Source of the DNA: Mantamonas sphyraenae
Lineage: Eukaryota; CRuMs; Mantamonadidae
Assembly (NCBI GenBank): GCA_026936335.1
Contig: JAPMXV010000016.1
Span: 186,001-250,000, forward strand
DNA length: 64,000 nucleotides
Direction of reading: 5' to 3'
The position numbers and the translations under genes are program-made. The notes beneath the pieces were generated by a model that saw only the letters and a list, made by a program, of their open reading frames with translations, had not been told where the DNA came from and searched no databases. Below, in pieces: positions 51,295 through 63,999 of this stretch; position 1 is the first letter of the stretch, and the number at the start of each line of letters is the position of its first letter.

Positions 51295-52672
51295 ATGCCC
51301 AGCCTCAAGGAGATCGAAGAGGACGTGGAAAGCGTGCAGGAGACCCAACAGACCATTGAAAACGTGTACAAGGAGTACATGAAGGCACAGCGTGCGGCGG
51401 AAGCCTCGGGCGACAAGCTGGCCGCCCTGCTCAAGGACCAAAAGAAGGAATTGGCCCATTTGAAGCGGGTGGCTCGCACCGCCCACAAGTGTGGCGACAT
51501 TGATGAGCCCAAGAACGACGAGATTGAGGTGATGTGTGACAAGTTTGGCCACCAGCTGGCCGAACACAAGAAGAGTCTGCCAGCAGACTCCAATCCCATC
51601 CCCGTACGCATGATTCTGGGCAGTATGAATGTGAACCTTGTGTCGCACAAGAGCAGACAAGCCTTTAAGCGCGAATACGAGGAATTCAAGCTTCGCTGGA
51701 CCATTGTGGCCCTGGTCATCAACCTCATCTCCCTCCTCTGGCCCAACCGATGGCTCCTCGAGTGCTTCCACCTCCTCCTCATGTACTTTTACTCCACGTT
51801 GACCCTGCGCGAGAGTATTCTCGTTGTACGTTGCTCCCCTTGTGGCTGTGTGCACGCCTGTCTCTCTCTCCCCCCCGCACACCATTCGCACACCCAATTT
51901 TGCACACGCCCCGCCCGCTTGCTCACACCTGCACACAACCCGCAACCGTACACACGCAGACCAACGGCTCCAACATCAAGGGTTGGTGGATTGTGCACCA
52001 CTATCTCTCCATTCTGGTCACGGTGACGCTTCTGACGTGGCCGTCCACCGAGTCCTACCAGCAGTTCCTTGTTCCGTTCCTCTCCTATGCCATGTACACC
52101 TGTATGTGTGCCGCCTCTTACCACCCGCCCTGTCCCCATTGTGTGTAGCATCCATTCTCACCCACCCGTTCACATCTGCCCCCACACGCAGCCATGGTCC
52201 AGATCATGCAGTACCGCTACCAGACGGCGCGGTTGTATCAACTCCGTGCGCTGGAGAAAGCCAAGAGCATGGATGTGGCCAACGCAGAGACAGGCCAGTT
52301 TCATTGGAGCAGGGTAGGTGATGGCCAGGGAGAGAGCTCTGTGGCTCTTGTGTGTGTGTGTGTGTGTGTGTATTCTGTGATTGATGATGGGGGTGTTTGG
52401 TTCCTTGCTATTGACATCCATGTGTATATCCACAGTCCATGGCCTTCCTTCTGCCCTTTGTGTTTCTGGGCCAATTCATCCAACTGTACCTTTCGTACTT
52501 TCTGGCCACGCTGGCATGGACCTCGGACTCTGAGATCCAGGTGCCCATCCTTTCCTTTTTCTTCCTTGTCCTCGGCCTGGGCAACCTCATCACCACCATC
52601 CTTGTGCTGTTCCACAAGTGGCGCAAGTCCCGTCGCCTCGCCCGTCTGGAAAAGGTCTCCAAGTCCTCGTGA
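51295..52672 (+). CDS. TMEM120: TMEM120 (TACAN/TMPIT) family membrane protein
   Basis: Exons 51295-51825, 51960-52101, 52192-52313 and 52436-52672, 343 residues. N-terminal coiled coil, then the family core: [95 protein letters not shown] and FLLPFVFLGQFIQLYLSY, with six spans and a basic tail. The His pair of HHY and the GWW motif are family hallmarks. The fold resembles ELOVL elongases with a CoA site; the human protein is linked to adipogenesis and was proposed as a mechanosensor. Its stop lies only 6 bp from the convergent PRELI stop. Confidence 0.93.
52341..52370. repeat. TG microsatellite in TMEM120 intron 3
   Basis: About ten TG units in the last TMEM120 intron. Confidence 0.8.
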
Positions 52673-52678
52673 GGGCCT

Positions 52679-53482
52679 TCACATCTCCCATTCGGGCGTG
52701 CCAAACTTTTCGCTCAGGATTTCATCAAAGATGTGAAACCCCTGTGTTCGAGAATGAACAGCAATGTGATTTTGGTTTTTTTTTTTTCGCGCAGGTGTTG
52801 CATGTGAGTCGGTAGGGGAGGAGTGGATGGGGAACGGGAGGATAGCTCACCTTGGTGGCACCCTTGCGGGCGACGGCGTCGAGGACAGTTTCCAGTGCGC
52901 CGTTGAGAACGCCTGCCCCTCGGACCCGGATGGTGCCAGACTGCACCATTTGTGTCTTGCTCTCATCCGCCGTGTCGGGCGTGTACACGGTGGTTTCGAT
53001 GGCACGCACATACTTGCCAAACGTGCGCAGCCGCGTCGTCTGGGTAAACACGCGGCCCTTGCGGTCAAGTAGCGAGATTTCATCAAAGATGATGTGTTGG
53101 TCGCTGAACATCTGTGTGTGTGGATGCGCACCACGGCCGTTTCGAGCACCGTTGGCGTGTCTACGTGTCAGCAACACGGCAAAGGAAGCGGAAGGAATCG
53201 CGTATGTTCCCGGTGGTGCCGCACAAGCACGCCGTGTGGTCCGCAGGGTGTGTGTGTGTGTGTGTGTGTGTTACATACGGAGCGGGCAAACTTGGGGGCA
53301 GGGTTGATTGTAATGGCCACGCGTTTGGTGAATTGCAGGTTGCCGTCCTCGCTTTCGCCACGCTGGACAAGGTTGACCGCAACCACACGTGGCTCCAGCC
53401 TGTGCGGGTACTTGCTCCACACACCCTCAACCACCTGCTCAAAGGGGAAGCCGTAGGTGTGATTCAGGTCGATGAGCTTCAT
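52679..53482 (-). CDS. PRELI/MSF1-domain lipid-transfer protein
   Basis: Exons 53482-53279, 53111-52851 and 52741-52679, 175 residues, the usual PRELID size. Family pattern: NHTYGFPFEQVVEGVWSKYPHR, VVAVNLVQRGESEDGNLQFTKRVA, then IIFDEISLLDRKGRVFTQTTRLRTF and VYTPDTADESKTQMVQSGTIRV. PRELI proteins pair with Mdm35/TRIAP1 in the intermembrane space and move phosphatidic acid or phosphatidylserine between mitochondrial membranes. That would feed the PSD enzyme encoded at 15082-16900 if it is the PS type, but the subtype cannot be set. The last exon has only 21 codons. Its intron has a T run (~52776-52788) on the plus strand. Confidence 0.85.
53248..53272. repeat. TG/CA microsatellite in the first PRELI intron
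   Basis: On the minus (coding) strand this is a CA run placed within a few bases of the GTATGT donor. Confidence 0.85.
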
Positions 53483-53564
53483 GTCCACACACACACACAG
53501 GGGTTGGGATGATGCAGTACGCGCACACGCGAGCAAACCAACCTTTCTGCACTCATTCGTGGTC

Positions 53565-54699
53565 ATGGGACTCCTCAGTGATCTAAGCGGGGTCCAAATG
53601 GGCGTTTGGACGGAAACAATGTCCTGGTTGCTTCTTCTGAGCCTGGTGCTCACTCTGGTCAAGCTGTACGTGGACGGCCCGAACTATTCGCCGCGGGACC
53701 TGCGTGGAAAGACAGCCGTGGTGACCGGAAGCAATACGGGCATTGGTAAAGTCACAGCACAGGAGCTGGCTCGATGTGGAGCCCAGGTGGTGCTTGCATG
53801 TCGAACGCCAGCGAAAATGGAGCGCGCACGCAAGGAGATCCTCGCGTTCATCGAAACGCACGGCATGCACTTTGGTGAAACGCCCGTGGTGGATACTCTG
53901 AGGCTGGATTTGAATGATTTGGACAGTGTGCGTGCGGCTGCGGCGTCTCTGTTGCAACGAGACGCGCCTGTGGATCTGCTTGTCAACAACGCAGGGCTGA
54001 TGACAAGCACCCCAGATGTCATCCTGCGTAGCAACCACCTTGGCCCGTTCCTTCTCACACAGCTGCTTCTGGACAGCATGCGGCAGCAGAAGGGGGCGCG
54101 TGTGGTCAACGTGAGCTCTGTTTTGCAAAAGGTGGCGGGCAACCTCTCGCCCACGCTGGACGACATGTGGATGCAATCCGAGGCCAGCAACACCAGTGCA
54201 GCAGTGGCCATGTACAGCCGCAGCAAACTCGTGCAGCTGATGTGCACTCGCGAGATGCAACGACGCCTGAACGAGGATCCCGAGAACACGCTGACCACTG
54301 TGGCCCTGCACCCGGGAGTGAGTTGCCACCACCACGTCCACACGACACCTCATCAAGTCAACAACGCATGCATGGACAGGAACACGTTGACAGTAGAGTC
54401 GCATCCACTCACACACGCATACACACACACACACGCAGAACATCAACTCGTCGTTCCTGGACCAATTCCACGTGGTGCTGACGGTGCTGGGTCGCACTGT
54501 GGCGTATCCGTTCCTAAAGAGTGAGTGGGCGGGCGCACAGACCACGTTGCATGCGTGCACACACGAGAGCATCGAGGGCAGCGGAGGCACGTACTACGAT
54601 CGGCTGGCACCCTCGACACAACTCCATGCACAAGTGCACGATGCACACCTGTGTGCAAGCGTGTACGAATGGTCACTGAAGGAGGTGGGATTGGCATGA
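53565..54699 (+). CDS. Membrane-anchored short-chain dehydrogenase, second RDH-like gene
   Basis: Exons 53565-54317 and 54439-54699, 337 residues. N-terminal anchor (MSWLLLLSLVLTLVKLYV), cofactor motif TGSNTGIG, VVLACRTP, DLNDLD, NNAG, Ser in NVSSVL, and YSRSK as YxxxK. ALHPG joins NINSSFLDQF across a CA-repeat intron, and SEWAGAQTTLHACTHESIEGSGGTYYD is the usual RDH C-terminal block. All catalytic residues are intact. It is a paralogue in layout of the SDR at 23336-24373, though clearly diverged. Probably an ER or lipid-droplet enzyme; substrate unknown. Confidence 0.85.
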
Positions 54700-54754
54700 C
54701 AGAGTGTTGGGCACATCGGCTGCGCTGCTCAACCGCATCCAACACACATCCACG

Positions 54755-55983
54755 ATGGCCAAGTTGGAAGTCAGCCAGGAGACATACACAAAGCTGGGAG
54801 ACATCCTGGCCAATGAAGACGAGCCCATTGCCAAGCGCATGCGCACTGTGTTTACTCTGCGCAACATCGAAGGCGCCGACGCCATTGCTGCTCTTGCCAA
54901 GGGTAGGTTTTTGAAGCACACTCGCCCAGCGCATGCCTTGCGTCGCCGCCCCCGCCGGGGGGCCCCTTGCACGCCAAAACGCAAGTCACACCCGCCCATG
55001 TTCTGCCATCCAGACCTGCTTACAACGTGCTTTCTTCGTTCGCCGCCATCCCACAGGGCTCACCAGCGACTCGGTGCTGCTGAAGCACGAAATTGGTATG
55101 CGAATCCACGAATCGGCTCGATTATCCGTGTGCGGGACTCCGACGGCGGCCGCAGGAGCTGACACGGCCAGCACGGCGCACCACACACACAATGCACGCG
55201 TTGCACCCGCCCACAGCGTACGTGTTTGGACAGATGCAGGATCCAGAGGCGATCCCAGTGCTGAACAAGTTGCTGTGCAACCTGGAGGAGGATCCGATTG
55301 TGCGGCACGAGGCAGCCGAGGCCTTGGGGGCCATTGAGCAGGAGGAGTCGCTGGAAGTGTTGGAGCAATTCGTGGAGGATGAGCACGTGGAGGTTGTGGA
55401 GACATGTCGCATTGCCATCGATCGTATCAAGCACGCGGTGGCCAACGGGGGCATCCGCGGCGAGGACATTGGCGACAAGTACGCCAGCATCGACCCGGCG
55501 CCGCCTCTGGAGAATGCCATGGAGGTGGACACAGCCACACTGCGCACACAGTTGTTGGACACGTCGTTGTCCCTGTACGAACGCTACAGGGCGCTGTTTT
55601 CCCTGCGCAAGCGTGCCGACAGGGAGAGCGTGCTGGCCCTGGTCGACGGCCTGGACGACACCACCTCGGCCCTGTTTCGCCACGAAATTGCGTATGTGTT
55701 GGGTCAGATGCAGCATGAGGCAGCCACCGAGGGCCTGCTGAAACGATTGGTGGACGAGAACGAACACGCCATGGTGCGTCACGAGGCTGCCGAGGCACTG
55801 GGGGCCATTGGCACCGCCTCGGATGAACTCAAGGCCTACCTTGCCGACAAGGACGTCATTGTCAAGCAGAGCTGCGAGGTGGCACTGGACATGACAGACT
55901 ATTTCCAGGGCGACCAGCTGCAGTATGCTGACGGTTTGGTGCAGGCTGCACAGGAGCAGGAACAAGCACAGGTGGAGGCATAG
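54755..55983 (+). CDS. DOHH: Deoxyhypusine hydroxylase
   Basis: Exons 54755-54902, 55057-55095 and 55217-55983, 317 residues. HEAT-repeat protein with the four His-Glu iron sites: LLKHEI and IVRHEAAEALGAI in the first half, LFRHEIAYVLGQM and MVRHEAAEALGAI in the second. The two halves mirror each other, as in the known fold. It hydroxylates deoxyhypusine on eIF5A to hypusine using a di-iron centre. The acidic linker between the halves and the Gln/Glu-rich C-terminus are unremarkable. Ends with TAG. Confidence 0.95.
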
Positions 55984-56022
55984 TTGTTCGTGATTGAAGG
56001 GTGTGCGGAGTGGGTGTGCGGT

Positions 56023-58262
56023 TCATTGGGCGTCAAAAAAGTTTTCAAGCATCGATTGCAGGGTGCTCACGTCAAACTTGAGGTACTTTCCCTTGTTCTT
56101 GGCAAAGTCGATGCCTTCGGTGCGTGCCACAAAGTCGCTGTACAGTGGCATGACCAATTCGATGATGTCTCGTTGGAGGAGGGTGCGCAGTTCTTCGTCG
56201 GGCACGGTGTACTGCTTCTGCGTGCGGTAGTTCTCCTCCACGGCGGCGTTAAAGTCTGTCAACTGCTGCTTGATGAGCTTGTGCTGGTTCTTGGAAGAGG
56301 AAGATGAGGAGCCCTGGTTGACAGACAACAAATGGGCCACGCAGGACATCCAAGCGTTGTCCAGATAGGCCTGCACAAGCTTGCCGATGCGACTCTCGTA
56401 CCGGCCCACCAGCTCCGGAGATACCATTTCGTTGAGGCCCGAGTTGCGCACGTTCTTGAGCACGTAGAACTGGTTGTTGAGCTCAAACAGGCTTGCGGCC
56501 ACCTTGCTCTTGTATGCGGCCGCCTTTTGCACCAGATTGCTCTCCAGTGCCATGAGGATGTCTGTGATGAAGGCTTCCAACGAGGTGCGTGGCACGACCT
56601 GCGACATGATCTCGTCGTCCATGGCGTCGACAAACATCATGGCATACTCTTCGGCTGACGGCGGCAACAGGCTGCTGACAGTCTCCTCGTGCTCCAGCAG
56701 CCGCTTCAGGTAGTTGACGGTGTTGGAAGTGAGCTGGTTCACAGTGCCATCTTTGCTGACCACCTTGCTGCTGTGATTGGCCACGTCGATGGTGGCCTCC
56801 TTCAAACTCTGGCGGCAGGCATTCTTCAAGTCGCCGTGGAACTGCAGCAGCGCACTCAGCAGGTTGCTTTCGGGAAGGGCGTTGCGAAACCGGTCCAACT
56901 GTGTGGAATATGTGTCCAGCAGGTCGATCATAATAAACACGCCAAACACAGCGTTGACGTTGAGGATGTTCTGCACCAGCGATCGTCCGGTGTTGAGAAA
57001 CAGATCGCAACTGTGTTCCAGAATGTCAAGCAGTCCCTGTCGTGAGTGCTCCTCGTCCAGCAAGATGTCACACAACTTGCTTTCCTTCTCAATCAGCGTG
57101 GCCATCACCTGCGTAAACTCGATGAAACGGTGGCTGCCGCGTGTGTACACCAACCGAGACGTGTTCTGGTCCGACACAATCTGGCTCGGCTGCATGCGTG
57201 TCAATGTGTCCAGCAGGAACGACGAGCGCAGGTGGATCACCTTGTCCAGATAGCCAAACTCGCGGTTTTCTGCCAGGATGGAGATGATCGACACCAGCTC
57301 CTTCAGTGTCTTTTTCGGCACAAATTCCACTGTGTCGTCGTTGAGAAGCTTGCTTGGATCCATGGGCGTGCTGAGTTTCGACAGCTGCGAGCTGATGTAC
57401 GACTCGGACTCGGAAATGGCAAGGTGCATCAGTTGGTCCTGGATTTCGTCACGAATTACGGTGCATGTGGTGTGTCAGTGCGTGGATACAAAGGGAGGGT
57501 TGCAGAAGGAGGAGGCTCGGCGGTGGATGGTCCACGTACAACCTGTTCCATCTTGCTTTCGGCGCTGCGAAAGTGAAGGTGGTTGGCAAGGAACTCCTTG
57601 GCTCGCAGAACGTGCTCCATCGACTCGAGAAAGGCCAGAAGACCTCCGCGGATGCTGTGGATGTGGGGTGGGTGGTGATTGGGTGGCGTGTGTGGGCACG
57701 AGACGGACAGACAAGTGTGCATGTGCATACGCGCGTGAGCAACCGGAGGGAAAACGGCGCCCACCAAGCGCAGGCAAGGCTCCAAACACACACAGAGTCA
57801 CAGAGTCACACACACAACATACCCTTGACGAATGGTTGCTTCTTCCTCGTCATAGACATGAAACATGTCCAGCACCTCCTGCATGTTGACGATGGTCTGG
57901 TCGATGTTCCCGTAGGCACGAGTGAGCTTCTGTGTCTTGTCCTGGATGGGCAACATCTCCTCCTCCAGCTGGCCCAAACGGGTTTGGAACGAGTCCAGGA
58001 TGCCCAGCATGGTGCGTGTGAGCTGTTCGCTGCGTGCCATGGTGTCCTGGATGAAAAACAGCCTGGCCTCGTCCTGTGCGAGCTGCTCCCTCTCCTCGGC
58101 GCTGTTCTGAGTCGTGCGGCCTGTGCTGCCCCCCTGTTCAAAGTCTGCTGCATCCAACCCGTGATGCAACACTTCCTGGTGCATGGCCGTCACCGAAGGC
58201 AAAGCGCTCGGTTTGGACGACGACGTCTCACTTCGGTGGATGGACGTGCGATGGCGTTGCAT
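56023..58262 (-). CDS. EXO70: Exocyst complex subunit Exo70 (EXOC7)
   Basis: Exons 58262-57823, 57654-57540 and 57438-56023, 656 residues, the usual Exo70 size. N-terminal coiled coil (TMLGILDSFQTRLGQLEEEMLPIQDKTQKLTRAYGNIDQTI), the block GGLLAFLESMEHVLRAKEFL, rod of helical bundles, and the conserved C-terminus VMPLYSDFVARTEGIDFAKNKGKYLKFDVSTLQSML, which binds PI(4,5)P2 in other species. Exo70 tethers secretory vesicles at the plasma membrane. Junction phases close perfectly. Confidence 0.9.
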
Positions 58263-58342
58263 TCCCTGTCCCTTTTCAACACCTGCTTCTCCCCGCGCGG
58301 CCTCCGCTTCTTACTGAGATTCCCCGCTCTCCACTCACTCAC

Positions 58343-60310
58343 TCACCTCTTGCGCACGAGTTGCACGACGCCGTACTGCTTCTTGCGCAAGATGTGTTGG
58401 TCGACTTGTTGCCAAAAGTCAAACACGAGCTGCTTGTCGAGGTGACGGTGGCTGCGGGACAGCTCCATGTGGCGGACGCTCCACGAGGCGACAGTGGCAG
58501 GCACGTTCTCTTCCTGCGAGAAGAACACGTAATAGCCGACGGTTTTGGAGAACACGTCGACGGGCTTGCGGTACTCGCGGTCCTTCCACGTCTTGAACTG
58601 GTATGCCTTGCCGTTGGAAAACACAGCTGCAATCTGCTCGTACTTCTTGATGCCGTGCACGCCGTCCACAAACCGGAACTCCACCTTGGGCATCTTGATG
58701 TCCTCGTTCACATGCCGTGTCACAGACACATACCGAGGTTTCTCCTGCATCTTGTCCTTTGCCTCCTTCCAGTCCACATAGCACCCGTCCTGGAAGAAAC
58801 TCTTTGCGTTCCAGATCTGCAGCAGACCGCCCACCTGGGGCAACACCACGTACACCACAGGCACCTTGTCCTGTTGCAGCGGCGTATTCGAACTCCTTGC
58901 TGTCGCCCTGTTTACACGCGACGGCGTCGTGGTGGTCGACGAAGATGATGATGATGATGAAGATGAAGATGATGATGATGACGCTGTGTTGTCCTCTTCC
59001 ACCACGGGGTCAAACTCGGTTGAGCTGAGGTCAGGCACCTTCTTCTTGTGCTTCTCCCGCTGCTCCGCCTTTTTGATCTGTTCCACCAAGTCGACCAGGT
59101 TGATAAAGTTCTGGAGAAAGGTACGTGTGATTGGGGCGAGGGGTTAGAACGTCCATACGATGGTCGGTACACGCGCAAGGTATGTGCTAAGGATTTGGTC
59201 GCAGTCTGCCCCACACCCACCCCACTGCCCTCATGCGCGCACTCACCTTTGTATCATTGATGAGGATGCTTGTGCGATCCTTGTGAATGCGTTCGTTGGC
59301 TTTGATGACGTCGACGCGTGCTTGAAGCAGCATCTCTTCGTTGAGCGGAGGCGTGCGCGGGCCCCATTCTTCCCGCAGGCCTCCGTCGGCCGCATCGACT
59401 TGCATGCTCGCCTGTGCCGTGGCAGACGCCACCTCTGTGTCCATATCGTCGTCACTGTTGTGTTGTACGATGTCAGTGTGTCTGTGGCGGCAGCAAGGCG
59501 GGCCAGAGGACATGCGCCGCGCCAAAAGTGGGTGTTGACGCGCTCCAGCACCTACCCGTGGGACACCTTTTGCTTCTTGGTGTCATGTGTCACTGTATCT
59601 CTGCCACTGCTGTCCACGTCCATGGCGCTGGCTGCGGCGGCGGACGAGGCTGCACCTGCGCTTGCGCTGTTGCTGGAGCTGCTTGCGTCGCGTGTCTCGG
59701 CGTCGCGCTTTCCACGGCTCGTGGTTGTCTCCCTCTCCTCCTCGCCAGTCTCGTCCTCATCTGTGTGGAACGTGTGAGTGCAGGTGTGTGAGACGAATGT
59801 GTGCGTGTGTGTGTGAGGCCATGTGCAAGGGGATTGTTCGTGACTGGGGCGTGCCTAGAGGGTGTCCAGAGGTGCGTCGCATGGAGGGCTTTCGTGATCG
59901 CTCACCCCGCACCCGGAAGGCCAAGGCCCATGGTCGGTGCATGCAGACAGGCAACCAGCGGTACGGAAGCAGCACCTACCAACAATGAATTCAGAGGTGT
60001 CTGAGGCACCGGAGACGTATTTGACGAGGTCGACCTTGTCGATGAGAGACACCGTCTTGATGCCCTCATTGCGACAAAGGGTCATGTACTGGGCAGTGTT
60101 CATGGCGTGGTGCTTGTGGCCAAACCACACCTGGACGATGGTGTAAAAGTCACCCGCACCCTTGCGGCTCTTGTACCGAGTCTTTGTGTCTGCATCAAAC
60201 CTCACCGGCTGCTTGGGGTCGTCAAACACGAGCTGGTCGCCCTCCAGTCGGATGTCATCCTCTCGCTTCTCCTGCACGTAGCGACGCAGAAGCTGAAGTG
60301 GGTCAACCAT
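58343..60310 (-). CDS. CDC73: Parafibromin/CDC73, Paf1 complex subunit
   Basis: Exons 60310-59980, 59760-59556, 59454-59247 and 59110-58343, 503 residues. The N-terminus (MVDPLQLLRRYVQEK, FYTIVQVWF, VSLIDKVDLVKYV) and the block IHKDRTSILINDTKNFINL match CDC73. The C-terminal Ras-like domain is clear: VYVVLPQVGGLLQIWNAKSFFQDG, IAAVFSNGKAYQFKTW, PVDVFSKTVGYYVFF, LELSRSHRHLDKQLVFDFWQQVDQ. CDC73 links Paf1C to RNA polymerase II elongation and histone marks. Middle exons are acidic or Ser-rich. The terminal TGA lies inside a GTGAGT, so a further splice is formally possible, but the next gene begins 80 bp on and the length fits. Confidence 0.9.
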
Positions 60311-60388
60311 GGGTGGAGCAGAAGAGGGGGGGGGGGAAAGGGGGCGAGTTTGGTTGCATTGCAATGCGCGAAGCAACCAAAAGTGAAA

Positions 60389-63300
60389 ATGTCCTCCTCC
60401 TCATCCTCCTCATCATCGGGTGTGGGGGCCAGCAGTGGTGGTGGGAGCACACCATCGCTGTCACGATCGGCAGCGTCGATCCAGCAGGGGGAAGAATGGA
60501 CGCAGGCGTGCAAAGCGTTACAGACGGCGTTGTTTGCACGGGAGGTGGATACAGAGGGGATCCATGCGCTGGTGGCAGCAGTATGGATCTGTGTGCCTCT
60601 GTGCACTTTCCCCATACAGTGATTGCCGGGGAGGAGCACGCCAAGCTGTTGGCGTTGCTTGCCCAACTGCTGGCACGCGCTCCAAATGCCACCCTGGGCT
60701 CTCGCTTCTGCGCCACAGTGTCCACTGCACACATGCGCAACGGTGCCGCTCTAGAGTATACGGACAAGGAGGTGCAACAGATGGCAGCACAGCTGGAGGC
60801 GTTGAGCAAGGACGGGGCGGCGTGGAACGAGAGCCAGTGGCGCGGCAAACGAGGCAAGGAACAACAACAGCCGGAAGACCAAGACGGGCAAGAGGGAGAA
60901 GAGGCACGGGAAGAGGATGACGATCAGGAAAGCAAGGCACATCAGGATTCGCTGGCATGGTTGCAAGTGGATGCGCTGCGTGCACTGAGCTCGGTGCTGC
61001 AGGAGCGGTCGGCGCGGCTGGACGACAGCGCGCGATCAGAGCTGCTGGAGCACTTGGTGGGCGCAGCACAGCAGGGAATGGAACGCGGGGCACTGGACTT
61101 GGTCAGCATGGCGGCCACTTGTATGGCAGCGACATGCAGCGGCACAGTGGCGCAGCTGGATGCAGAGACGGTGCACGGGGCGTTTGATCTGGTGGCCGAG
61201 TCGTTTGTGCGTTACAGTGTGGCGTTGGCGCAGGACACAACCATGGCCAAACCGGTGACGGTGCTCATGCGTGCCATGGGCACCCTGATGAGCGAAGGGG
61301 CAGCGTTGCAATTGCACCTGCGGCACATGGACTCGTTGATGCCCCTGTTGAAAACACTGAGCTGCTATGCCACCGTGTACAACCCCAGCATGGGTGGCGC
61401 AGGCATGGCCATGGGTGGCTCAGGCTCGTCGGTGGCAGCCACCAGCTCGGATTCGGAGTGGAGCGATCTGGAGGGCCGTGGCAAGAAGCGACAGGCACAC
61501 ACCTCACGCGTACGCCTTGCAGCGCTGCAGTGTGTGGCTGTGGTGGCGCGTGTCAGTGCCAAAGCCATGCATGGGTATTGGAAGCTGTACGTTCCCGACT
61601 CCAAGGGCTATGCAAGCATCCCAAAGGGGCCAAGCGTGACACGCAGCAACCTGTTGGCCATCATGTTGCACGACGCCTCGCCACGCGTGCGACAAGCGGC
61701 GGCAGCCACCTTGGCGGCCATGTTGGACGGCTCCAAGCTGTACCTGAGCGCTGCGGACGACCGCGTGTCGAGCAGTGCCCATTCGTTCACGTCCCTGTCG
61801 TGGACCCTTGCGCAGATGGTGCAACACATGCACCAGGGCCTGGCGCGTGCCATTGAACTGGAAAGCAACTCGGGTGCAAAGCAGCAGATGCTCAAGGCGT
61901 TGCAGGTGTTGGTGAACAATGCGCCGTACGGCAAGCTGGAGCAGAATCACGGGCAGGAGGTGTTGCCGGTGTTGCTCAAGGTGGTGACAAGCAAGCAGCA
62001 GGCCCACTCGCCCGAGGTGGCCGTTAAGAATGTGGCTCTGTCGTGTGTGTCTGCGCTGTGTGGTGCGCAGGAGGAGCTGGAGGACGTGAGTGGCATTGTA
62101 GAGGTGGTGCGTGAGGCAAGCCAATCGGTGGGGTTGCGCCACGAGTGTGCACAGGTGTTGCTGGCACTGGCAGGTGCACACGCACGACACATGGCAGGGT
62201 GTTGGGAGCAGTGGCATCCGTTGGTGGACGACACCATGGCAAACGACGACCAAACAGTGCGCCTGAACAGCATGCGCATTGCAGAGGCCTTTGCCGAACA
62301 CGGCAGTCCCGACGTGCACATGTGGGCGTACATGCTCACCACGTGGGTGACCCAACGGCTGCAGGACAGCTTCCATGCCGTACGCGTCGCTGCCCTGTCC
62401 TGCTGTGCGCACCTGGACGCGGACATGTACGCGGCCCTGGACACCGAGCTGGTGGAACTGTGTCAACAGGCTGCCCTGGGTGAGGTGTCACACAGCAAAC
62501 CTGCTGTGCGTGTGGCTGCATGCAGGCTGTTGGGTGTGCTGGTGTGTCTTGCGGCAGGCGGAGTCCGTGGCGGTGAGGAGATTGCCGGCGCCGAGTTTGT
62601 GCACCGGGCAACGGAGGCGTTGTACGAGGCATTGAAGGACAGCAACGCGGCAGTACGCATGCGTGCGTGCTGGGCACTGGCTGGATTGTGTGACGTGGAG
62701 GCGTATGTGGGTGACGAAGAGGCAGAGGGACGGGTGGAGGAGTTGTGCCGGTTGAGCACGATGATGGTGGAAGTGGTGCGAAAGGACGTGGAAAAGGTGC
62801 GTGCAAACGCATGTCGCACGCTTGGCAATCTGATGGCGCACGCAGGCCCTGGGTTTGGTGGACAGGAGGCGTTTGATGAGGTGGCAGAGGCGTTGGTGGG
62901 TGCGTGTGCAGGCAAGGGGGTCAAGGTGCGCTGGAACGCAGCGCATGCGTTGGGACACGCGTTGGCAAACGTCCAAAGTGGCTGGATGGAGAAGTCATGG
63001 CGAGCGGAGGCGATCGGTGCTCTGTGCACGCTGGTGGCAGGGGAGAAGAACTACAAAGTGCGCATCAACGCGGTGAGTGCGTTGGGCAGCGTGCCGGACA
63101 AGAATGGGTATGGTGATGAGTACGCAGAGGTGCTGTGCCTGCTGATTGAGGCCCGGAAGGCGGTGGAAGGGGAGCGAGTGGACGTGAAGGAGTACAGGTA
63201 CAAGGCGTCGCTGCTGGACGCGATGCTGGAGGCGTTTGCACACGTGGTGCAGATGAGCAGGCGGATGGACTTTCAGGGCGAGCTGCAGGAGGTGATGGTG

Positions 63301-63516
63301 CGTGAGGGCGAATATGTGGTGGGGATGCTGGAGGAGCGGGAACGGAAACATGGCCTTGTGCTGGATCTGTACAACTCGGTGCTCGAACTCTACGAGAGCA
63401 AGATGAAGGGCACGCTGACAATGAGTCTGCTGCAGCGTCTGCAGGACAAGGTGAGTGGGGAGGACGGTAGTCTGGACGGCAGCTTCACGAGCACGAGCAG
63501 CGGCATGGCAGAATGA
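60389..63516 (+). CDS. HEATR6: HEAT repeat-containing protein 6 (HEATR6)
   Basis: Exons 60389-60590 and 60620-63516, 1032 residues. A Ser/Gly leader precedes a long alpha-solenoid. The family block SRVRLAALQCVAVVARVSAKAMHGYWKLYVPD, SNLLAIMLHDASPRVRQAAAATLAAMLDGS matches HEATR6 (DUF4042), and C-terminal repeats (VRMRACWALAGLCD, VRANACRTLGNL, VRWNAAHALGHAL, VRINAVSALGSV) continue to the end. Function is poorly known. To connect the leader to the main frame a 29-bp intron (GTGTGC to CATACAG) is needed; it has a pyrimidine tract but is far shorter than the other introns, so an indel is the alternative. Head-to-head with CDC73, 78 bp apart. Confidence 0.8.
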
Positions 63517-63528
63517 ACGGCATTTCAT

Positions 63529-63999
<471 letters not shown>

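Noticed and set aside
58300-58345. Extra CDC73 exon after the GTGAGT that overlaps its TGA
   Set aside because: The C-terminal domain is complete, and any further exon would run into the Exo70 start region.
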